Source: an uncultured Candidatus Melainabacteria bacterium
Lineage (GTDB): Bacteria > Cyanobacteriota > Vampirovibrionia > LMEP-6097
Direction of reading: 5' to 3'
Assembly (NCBI GenBank): GCA_937927525.1
Contig: CALBDR010000240.1
Location: forward strand, 1 to 6,400
Length of the DNA: 6,400 bases
Shown piece after piece: positions 1-6,200 of the stretch (positions within the stretch are counted from its first letter, which is position 1; each line of letters begins with the position of its first letter). The notes below the pieces were generated by a model, which did not search any database, was not told the origin of the DNA, and saw only the letters and a list, made by a program, of their open reading frames with translations. Both the position numbers and the translations under genes were made by a program.

Positions 1-1368
1 TGGAGTATACCCGGAATAGGTGGATCATGGTTAGTAGGGTTAATCTCTGTTATCCACGTTTTCTTGTCACACTTTGCAGTCGGTGGTGGAATTTTCTTTG
101 CTATCACTGAGTGGATCGCTTATAAGCGTGGTGACGATAGAATCTATCAGTATCTAAAGAAACACTCTAAGTTTTTCTTACTTGCAACGACAGTCTCAGG
201 TGCAGTAACTGGTGTTGGGATTTGGTTCTCTATTAGTTTAGTAAGTCCAGATGGTACGGGAACTCTAATTCAGAACTACACACTTGGTTGGGCTACTGAA
301 TATTTATTCTTCTTAACTGAGATTGCGACAATATTTGTCTATTACTATACATGGGATAAAATCTCAAAAGAGACTCACTTAACCCTAGCGAGATGGTATG
401 CAGTTTTATCAGTATTCACCCTAGTGATTATTAATGGAATCCTTTCTTTCATGCTTACTCCAGGAAACTGGGTAGAGTCTAAGTTATGGTACGAAGGTTT
501 CTTCAACCCTACATACTGGCCTTCTCTATTCTTGCGAATCTTCGTTATGCTTGCGATTGCAGGAATGTATTCACTAGTAACTTCAGCTAGAATCAAAAAC
601 AAAGACTATAAAGAGTTAAAAGTTGAAAATCCAGATCCCGAGCACAAGAATGAAGATGATTTTAGAGCATACATGCTTAAATACTCATCTAAGTGGTTCT
701 TCCCAGTTTTCGTTTTAGGTCCAATTTTCGGTTTCTGGTTCTTCTCTCAAGTCCCAGGCAATGTACTCGATAACATCTTTAACGGTATCCAAGCTTCTGG
801 AGTTGGAAACTTCTCTATCTTAGCGAGAGCCATTTACCTGAGTTTAATTCTTTCAGGAACTATACTTATCTTCGCTTATATAGGACCTTACTTGAATCCA
901 CGTGGTTTCTCTTTTATAGCCGCTTTAGCCTTCATGGTTTGTGGTTTAGGTGTAACTGCTATTTCAGAGTGGTCTCGTGAGATGCTGAGAAAACCTTACG
1001 TAATCTATGACTACATGTACTCAAATGGTATCAAAGTCACTGATGTCGATAAGATAAATGAAGAGGGCTTTTTAGCCCATTCCAAGTGGCAAGCAGCAGA
1101 CAATGAAAGCCCTGGTGAATTTATCTTTAAACAACAATGCATGAAGTGTCACACCACAAATGGTTATAGAAGTATGACTAGGTTACTTGGTGGAAGAGAT
1201 AAGGATGCTATAAAAGGTTTCCTAACGCTTATGCATGAAACAGATATTGAGAAGAATTCGTATCTTAAAATCATGCCACCATTTGTTGGTACTAATGAAG
1301 AGATTGATATGCTTGCTTCTTACCTAAGTACTTTGAATAATAATGGTAAAATTAAGGCGCATCATTAA
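1..1368 (+). CDS. Cytochrome bd-superfamily oxidase subunit I with C-terminal cytochrome c domain (5' end cut by window)
   Basis: This is the haem-bearing subunit of a bd-type terminal oxidase, an inner-membrane enzyme that reduces O2. The frame is open from base 1, so the TTG at 64 is not the start. The 455 visible residues, counted from the edge, contain about eight membrane segments (near 10-38, 57-80, 97-118, 130-151, 173-194, 232-252, 272-296 and 303-323). By eye against E. coli CydA I match H19, E107, H126, an NG in segment 4 (N148 in E. coli, residue 145 here), and E445/R448 (here E327 and R330, in EMLRKPY). The long quinol-binding loop between segments 6 and 7 is reduced to about 20 residues. 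After segment 8 comes a periplasmic tail with CMKCH (380-384, nt 1138-1152) and MPPF (M425), typical of a class I monohaem cytochrome c. No Q-loop plus a c-haem fits the OR-C branch of the bd superfamily, where cytochrome c rather than quinol is the likely donor. The H186 position appears to be R179. Subunit II is not in view and may lie upstream. The exact subfamily is inferred. Confidence 0.85.
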   Translation, partial: WSIPGIGGSWLVGLISVIHVFLSHFAVGGGIFFAITEWIAYKRGDDRIYQYLKKHSKFFLLATTVSGAVTGVGIWFSISLVSPDGTGTLIQNYTLGWATEYLFFLTEIATIFVYYYTWDKISKETHLTLARWYAVLSVFTLVIINGILSFMLTPGNWVESKLWYEGFFNPTYWPSLFLRIFVMLAIAGMYSLVTSARIKNKDYKELKVENPDPEHKNEDDFRAYMLKYSSKWFFPVFVLGPIFGFWFFSQVPGNVLDNIFNGIQASGVGNFSILARAIYLSLILSGTILIFAYIGPYLNPRGFSFIAALAFMVCGLGVTAISEWSREMLRKPYVIYDYMYSNGIKVTDVDKINEEGFLAHSKWQAADNESPGEFIFKQQCMKCHTTNGYRSMTRLLGGRDKDAIKGFLTLMHETDIEKNSYLKIMPPFVGTNEEIDMLASYLSTLNNNGKIKAHH

Positions 1369-2489
1369 AGAAATAAATTCTTTAAATATTCTTTAGCTGG
1401 AACAATTTCAATCCCAGACTCAAATCTAGCTTTACTTAAGTTTTGCACTAATTGGATTGCTTTAAACTGATATTTCTTATTAAAATTTTTAAGTGATTTA
1501 GAGATATTTTTTTCACTTAATTTGACCTCTATCATTAGCTCTAATTCATCTTTTTCTACAATAGCGAAATCAACTTCAGCTCCATCTTTAGTCCTTAAAT
1601 AATGTAATTTTTTTTCTTTTGCGAGATAATCATTTTCAGCATAAATAGATTTAAGTAAGCTTACGGCTACAAAGTTTTCAAATTTTATCCCCTCATCTCC
1701 TTCAACTAAACCATTATCAAAGAAATAGATTTTGGGTTCTTTTAACAAACTTCGTGCAATATTTTTAGAATATGGGCTCACTCTAAAAACAATAAACAAA
1801 GCTTCTAGAAGCTCTACATATTTTTTTACAGTATTAGGTGAAATCTGCAAATCCTCTGCCAAAGAGTTAAAAGAAATCGGTGAACCGACTCTTTTTCGAA
1901 GCATTTCAAAAAGAAGCTTAAAAGCATTTAAATTTTGAATCTGTTCGATAGTGAATACATCAATTGAAATCAAACTACTAATATATTGCTGTCTCCATCT
2001 TTTAGCTTCTATATCATCGTCCACCAAAAAAGGTTCAGGGAAACCACCTCTTTGAAGAAAATGGTTTAATATATATTTCTCCTTAGAAACTTTCTCGATT
2101 TCACTAAGTGAAAATGGTAGCAGCCTGTGTCTAAAATATCTTCCCGCAAGCGAATCACCAATATGATCATAAACATCGAGTCTAGCACTGCCAGTTACTA
2201 GAATTTTAGTCTCAGCTTCTCTAGTATCATAGATACCTTTAATATAATTTTTCCAATCTTTTTTTTTATGTAACTCATCAAAAATTAACAGCTCAGTCTC
2301 TGGGTTCCATAATTTTTTATCAATTATTTCTTTATCTTCAAGTGAATCATAATTCAGGTAAATCGAAGAATTATATGAATTTGCTAATTCTTTTGCAAGC
2401 CAGGTTTTTCCACACTGTCTAGGTCCAACAATAAAAACCATTTTCTTTTCAAGATCTTTTTTAATTAAATCTAACTGAAATCTTTGCAT
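1365..2489 (-). CDS. AAA-family ATPase with DUF4143 C-terminal domain
   Basis: A complete 374-residue ATP-binding protein of the AAA_14/DUF4143 type, a very widespread family of unknown role often found as a lone gene. The N-terminal ATPase domain shows Walker A GPRQCGKT (22-29), Walker B LLIFDELH (67-74) and a sensor-like TGSAR (99-103). GGFPEPF (148-154) is the usual family landmark. Residues about 202-240 look like a winged-helix segment. The C-terminal domain has DGAEVDF (302-308) and EVK (321-323), the D...ExK spacing of a restriction-endonuclease-like fold; nuclease activity is not established for the family. The ATG at 2487-2489 puts the first residues just where family members begin. 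No Shine-Dalgarno precedes it, and a promoter ends only 11 nt upstream, so the leader is probably too short to hold one. The 3' end overlaps the convergent oxidase gene by 4 nt. No toxin, antitoxin or partner gene is visible beside it. Confidence 0.88.
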   Translation of the reverse strand: MQRFQLDLIKKDLEKKMVFIVGPRQCGKTWLAKELANSYNSSIYLNYDSLEDKEIIDKKLWNPETELLIFDELHKKKDWKNYIKGIYDTREAETKILVTGSARLDVYDHIGDSLAGRYFRHRLLPFSLSEIEKVSKEKYILNHFLQRGGFPEPFLVDDDIEAKRWRQQYISSLISIDVFTIEQIQNLNAFKLLFEMLRKRVGSPISFNSLAEDLQISPNTVKKYVELLEALFIVFRVSPYSKNIARSLLKEPKIYFFDNGLVEGDEGIKFENFVAVSLLKSIYAENDYLAKEKKLHYLRTKDGAEVDFAIVEKDELELMIEVKLSEKNISKSLKNFNKKYQFKAIQLVQNLSKARFESGIEIVPAKEYLKNLFL

Positions 2490-2497
2490 TTATATCT

Positions 2498-2529
2498 TAA
2501 AACATACCCAAAATCCGACTTTTTTGCAA
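2498..2529 (-). promoter_or_regulatory. Predicted promoter of the DUF4143 ATPase gene, near-leaderless
   Basis: On the minus strand, TTGCAA (2524-2529, 4 of 6 matches to the -35 consensus) lies 17 bp before TATGTT (2501-2506, -10). The ATG is 11 nt beyond the -10, so transcription would start about 4-5 nt before the ATG, leaving no room for a ribosome binding site. The -10 overlaps the element ATTTTGGGTATG, which recurs before the next minus-strand gene. Confidence 0.5.
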
Positions 2530-2538
2530 GCAAATCAG

Positions 2539-2556
2539 AAAAAGTCGCGACTTTTT
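2539..2556. repeat. 18-bp perfect palindrome, possible operator or weak terminator
   Basis: The sequence AAAAAGTCGCGACTTTTT is its own exact reverse complement. It lies 18 nt past the stop codon of the DUF2805-type gene and just upstream of the -35 box of the ATPase gene. As RNA it could form a 7-bp stem around a CGCG loop ending in five U, so it might be a weak bidirectional terminator. As DNA it could be an operator: the half-site CGACTTTTT recurs at 2516-2524, 32 bp away. The sequence alone does not decide between the two. Confidence 0.5.
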
Positions 2557-2574
2557 GTCAATATCGAGTGAAAT

Positions 2575-2826
2575 TTACGATTCTTGATCTAATTTATACT
2601 TTTCAAGCTTTTTATGCTTGGTAAGTCTACCTGAAACTCGTTTACGCCATAGTCTAAAGCTTCCAGCTTTAAGTTCACGACGCATTAACATAATAACTTC
2701 AGCTTCGCTGAAGCCCAAACTTTCTTGAATTTCTTCAAAACTAGTTTTGTCTTGCCAAGCAGCTTTAATGATTTTATTAATCTGCTCTTGCTTTAAAGCT
2801 CTAATTTTTTTCAGGCTTTTGGACAT
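2575..2826 (-). CDS. DUF2805 / TIGR03643 family small protein
   Basis: An 83-residue, strongly basic, cytoplasmic protein with no signal peptide or membrane segment. I recognise it from the block running through FSEAEVIMLMRRELK (39-53) and SFRLWRKRVSGRLTKH (56-71), which is the hallmark of the TIGR03643/DUF2805 family. Residues about 13-50 are predicted helical and resemble a helix-turn-helix (an INKIIKAAW helix, then SFEEIQESLG, then SEAEVIMLMRREL), so nucleic-acid binding is plausible. That is inference; the family has no established function that I know of. The length is normal for the family and the start is the ATG at 2824-2826. No Shine-Dalgarno precedes it, and a -10-like TATGAT ends only 6 nt before the ATG, so the mRNA may be leaderless. 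It is transcribed in the same direction as the ATPase gene, 85 nt away, but that gap holds a separate promoter and a palindrome, so the two are probably not one operon. Confidence 0.85.
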   Translation of the reverse strand: MSKSLKKIRALKQEQINKIIKAAWQDKTSFEEIQESLGFSEAEVIMLMRRELKAGSFRLWRKRVSGRLTKHKKLEKYKLDQES

Positions 2827-2832
2827 ATGAAA

Positions 2833-2846
2833 ATCATACCCAAAAT
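2833..2846 (-). promoter_or_regulatory. Predicted leaderless -10 region of the DUF2805-type gene
   Basis: On the minus strand ATTTTGGGTATG (2835-2846) runs into TATGAT (2833-2838), one mismatch from the -10 consensus. Only six bases separate it from the ATG, so the predicted transcription start falls on or next to the A of the start codon. I find no good -35 at normal spacing; an activator or an upstream-G type -10 may compensate. The same 12-mer overlaps the ATPase promoter. Confidence 0.4.
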
Positions 2847-2955
2847 GAAATTGAACCTAATTTAAGAATGCCCGAAAGTAAGATTAACGTTTCAAATAAA
2901 GGAAAGAGATTATCAAAAATAAAAATCGCAATAAAGTTAATTTAGATAATTTAAT

Positions 2956-2994
2956 ATCAAGTACTTGATTTTTAAAGCTTATATGTATTACAAT
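2956..2994 (+). promoter_or_regulatory. Predicted promoter of the 62-aa gene with 14-bp palindrome over the -35
   Basis: TTGATT (2965-2970) and TACAAT (2989-2994) form a -35/-10 pair with an 18-bp spacer, placing the transcription start near 3001 and giving a leader of about 20 nt that just holds the AAGGAG site. The perfect palindrome ATCAAGTACTTGAT (2956-2969) covers most of the -35 box, a typical place for a repressor operator. The regulator is unknown. Between this promoter and the divergent minus-strand start (2827-2955) I see only AT-rich sequence without a gene. Confidence 0.5.
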
Positions 2995-3010
2995 ATAAAA
3001 TTATACATAA

Positions 3011-3016
3011 AAGGAG
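3011..3016 (+). promoter_or_regulatory. Strong Shine-Dalgarno of the 62-aa gene
   Basis: AAGGAG lies 6 nt before the ATG at 3023. This is the clearest ribosome binding site in the window and is the main support for calling the small downstream frame a real gene. The two minus-strand genes to its left have none. Confidence 0.75.
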
Positions 3017-3022
3017 TATATT

Positions 3023-3211
3023 ATGAGTTCAAGCATCGACCCACAAAGTCCTAGACAAGCATTTATTCGTTCAGTATATCGAACAGGACCTAGCCCTGAT
3101 AAGCCGACTGGCACGAAAATGGTTGATACTCCATTTGGCTCAAATGCACCAAGTATGTCAACTGGGGATGAAGCCGTTAAAGCCATATTGGGAAGAGCCT
3201 TTGCCTCATAA
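3023..3211 (+). CDS. Small protein of unknown function (62 aa)
   Basis: I do not recognise this protein. It has no Cys, Trp or His, no signal peptide and no membrane segment. It is rich in Ser, Pro, Thr, Gly and Ala, particularly in the middle (about residues 22-48), so a largely disordered cytoplasmic polypeptide is likely. Short helices are possible at 11-19 (a QAFIRSVYR stretch) and 49-60 (DEAVKAILGRAF). The case for a real gene is the setting: a promoter at normal distance, AAGGAG 6 nt before the ATG, TAA at 3209-3211, and a hairpin terminator starting 24 nt later. Its G+C content by hand count is about 45%, visibly higher than the AT-rich surroundings, as expected for coding sequence or for a gene of different origin. 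An overlapping antisense frame at 3001-3186 has no such signals. It stands alone, so it could be a small regulatory or structural protein; I will not name a function. Confidence 0.72.
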   Translation: MSSSIDPQSPRQAFIRSVYRTGPSPDKPTGTKMVDTPFGSNAPSMSTGDEAVKAILGRAFAS

Positions 3212-3235
3212 AACTAAGTTTTAAACTTCAATTAC

Positions 3236-3272
3236 AAAAAAGACTAAAGCAAATTTGTTTTAGTCTTTTTTT
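3236..3272. terminator. Bidirectional intrinsic terminator between the 62-aa gene and sbcC
   Basis: The arms GACTAAAGC (3242-3250) and GTTTTAGTC (3257-3265) pair, with one G-U, around the loop AAATTT. The stem is flanked by six A on the left and seven T on the right. Read rightward the T run ends the 62-aa transcript; read leftward the complement of the A run ends sbcC. The right arm contains the sbcC stop codon and its last codons (K-K-D-stop), so the coding end is built into the hairpin. Confidence 0.88.
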
Positions 3273-6200
3273 ATACGAAGCTTCTCAGAATCAATCTTCC
3301 TAACCCCAACCCCAGAAATGCTACTCCTCCCCAAACTCGAACTCTGAAGTTTAATCTGTACTGGTATTCTATCCTTAAGCGCAGGAATATGAGAAATCAC
3401 CCCAATTAACTTCCCATCATCTTTCAAGTTAGATAAAACTGAAAGCGCAGTCTCTAAAGCTTCTTCATCTAAAGTACCAAAGCCCTCATCTAAGAAAAGT
3501 GAATCCACTTGCACATTTGCACTTGCCATCTTAGATAAACCTAAAGCTAAAGCTAAACTAACAATAAAACTCTCTCCACCAGAAAGATTCTTAGTGGAGC
3601 GAATTTCAGCAGCTTGATAGTTATCCAAGATATTTAAAGCCAAATTATTCTTCTCATCTCTAACTAAAATATATCTATCTGTCATCTTTTCAAGCTGAAT
3701 ATTTGCTTGCGCTATCATTATTTCAAAACTAAGTCCTTGAGCGAAATTCCTAAACTTTTTACCATCTGAAGAACCGATTAATTCATGTAATAAATTAAAC
3801 CTTTCAAGCTCTTTTTTCTGCGCCTCTAAATTAAGAACTTTTTCTTTCATCTCATCTTTAGCTTTAGCGTTATTCTCTAGTTTCTCTTTAATAATCCCAA
3901 GATCTTGATTTAGTGAACTAATCAAAGCAAATTTAGCATTAAGCTCTTGTTCATTTTCAAGCAAATCTTTTTCTATATCTAAGTCTTGAGAATAAGCTAA
4001 GTTATCAAGTGAACTAGAAAGCTCTTGCTGGCGGATTTTAATGTTTTCTATATTTAGTTTAAGCAATTCATTTTCTTTCTCTAAGTCATTCTTAGTGATA
4101 TTAATATCTTTTTCTTTCTTAATTAAAAGATTCTCAGTACTTACTAACTCATTTTCAAAGTCTGCAAGACTTCTTTCCCCGAACAAATCAATTCGTTTCG
4201 TAGATAAATCTTTGTTCAGTTTTTCCAGTTCAGCAAGCTCAAGCTCTTTAGCTGTATATCTTTCATTAACTTGAACTAAAGAATTATTTATTGTTTCTAA
4301 TTTCAATTCAGCTTCTCTAGTATTTAGCTTCAAGTCTTCAGCTTCTTTTTTCTTTTGTTTAATTAACTTAAAAGCTTTTTCTAGACTAAGGTATTTATCA
4401 GCAATCCCTTGCTCTTTCGAATAGTCAATTTTAAAGTTTGAAAACTTAGTATCAAAGCTCTCGATTAAAACTTTTAACTCAGAAGCTTGTTTCTTGATTT
4501 GCTCACTAACTAAAGCATGTTCTGACTTAAGCTTAACTCCCATCTCTTTAATGGAGTCTCTTTGAGCTAAAGATTTCATAAAATCAGCTTCTAAATCTCT
4601 TAGTATTTTATTTTTTGAGCCAAACTCTTTTTCTAAAATCTCAAGCTTATTAATCTTAGATTTTAAATCAACACTAAAATTTTCTAAATCATTTGTGGAA
4701 AGCTTCTCTAAACTATCAACAAAACCTTGGTCTAGCTTCAGTTCTTCTATTCGCTTGAAAAGAGTTCTGAGATTTTTATTCGTTAACTCTATTTCCTTTT
4801 CTAAACCACTTGTCTCTATTAAAAACTTATTATGTTCTATATTAAGAAGCTCAAGATCTTTTCTTTTCAAATCTAGTTCAGAGTCAGAGTAGTTAAAATC
4901 AGGTTCTTTATCTCTATAAGGGTGTTCAATTGAACCACAGAGCGGACATTCTTCACCTCTTTTTAACTTTTCCCTTTCTTCTTCTAAGCTAGTGATTTTC
5001 AGTGCTTGCTCTTTATTTTTCTCAAGTTGGGCACAAAGCTCTTCTAGTAAGATTTTCTTATCAGAATTAACTTTCATATCCTTAGCTATTAAATCTAAAG
5101 ATTCTTTTGCTCTAAGCTTAGTTTCCTCTGTCAGTAAAATTTCTTTTCTAATAGAAGCACCTTCAGACTTAGCTTTCAAATCATTTGAATCTTCGCCGTT
5201 TAAGATTTCATTCTTCTCAGATTCAATCTTTTTTAATTCAAACTCAAGATCATTTTTTTTCTGTTCAGAATTCTTGGACTTTTGGTCGACTACAGAAAAC
5301 TCTTTCCTAGCTTTTTGTAAATCTTTATCTAAAGAGTCATAACTAGACTTAGTTTCAAGCAAATCTTTTTCAAGTCTCACAGTATTATCGACAATATTTT
5401 TTAACAAAGGTAATTCTTTTTCAGCAAGCTCATAGTCCAAGGCATCTTTAAAGTATTCTTGATATTCCTTTAATCTAATCTGAGACTGATTAATAAAAGT
5501 TTTCAATTTTTCACTTTCTTGATTAATTTTCTCAGACTCAGTTCTAATCTGCTTTAATTCACTTAAAGCCTTATCTGAATTTCTTTTAGATTCATCTAAT
5601 TTAAAATCAAGCTCACGAACACTTTTAATTAAGTCTAATTTTTGCTGCTTAGTTTCAGTAAAAGCCTTTAAGTCTCTTTCAATCAAAGCCTGTTCTTTTG
5701 CAACTAGCTCTAGCTTATCAAGCTTAGTAGTTAAATCTTTTTCTAAAGCTTCAAGAGAACTTACAAATTTACTTTGTTCAGCTAATAAAGACTTTATTTC
5801 TTTTAAGTGATTAGATTTCTCTACTAATTGTTTATGCTGCTGACTCAGCTCAGCTTGCTTAAAATCTTTTTCCCTAGAGGAATCTTCAAGTTCTATCAAC
5901 TCTTCATAACTGAGTAATTTAATCGAACTCAATTGATCTTCTAAAGACTGTAATTTAATTTGTTCTTCTCTTCTTCTTTCGTGGACACGAAGTGAGATCT
6001 GACTATAGATTTCAGTTCCGGTGATCTGCTCTAGTATAGGAGCTCTTTCATCAGAGCTTGCTTGAAGGAAGGCAGCGAAGCTGCCCTGAGCTAAAAGAAT
6101 TGAACGGGTAAACTGTTCAAAACTCATCCCTATCTTAGTTTCCACAGCCTTCTCTACTTCTTTTAATTTATTAGCTTCAATAATATTTCCAGTTAAATCA

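Noticed and set aside
64..66. TTG as start codon of the oxidase gene.
   Set aside because: The frame is open to base 1 and the residues before it include the conserved haem-ligand histidine H19 of the CydA family, so the true start lies before the window.
1365..1385. 8-bp inverted repeat TTAAAGAA / TTCTTTAA with a 5-nt loop at the convergent gene ends, considered as a terminator.
   Set aside because: The stem has only one G-C pair and no following T run on either strand, so it is too weak to call and is likely to arise by chance in AT-rich DNA.
1365..2826. ATPase plus DUF2805-type gene as a toxin-antitoxin or defence pair.
   Set aside because: They are separated by a promoter and palindrome, neither resembles a known toxin or antitoxin, and no other defence gene is nearby.
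3001..3186. 61-residue minus-strand frame opposite the small plus-strand gene.
   Set aside because: It has no start signals and runs through the promoter and ribosome binding site of the plus-strand gene, which has promoter, Shine-Dalgarno and terminator in the right order.
4041..5342. Several plus-strand open frames rich in Ser and Phe inside sbcC.
   Set aside because: They are the antisense of Lys/Glu/Leu-rich coiled-coil codons, have no ribosome binding sites, and overlap an intact, clearly recognised gene.
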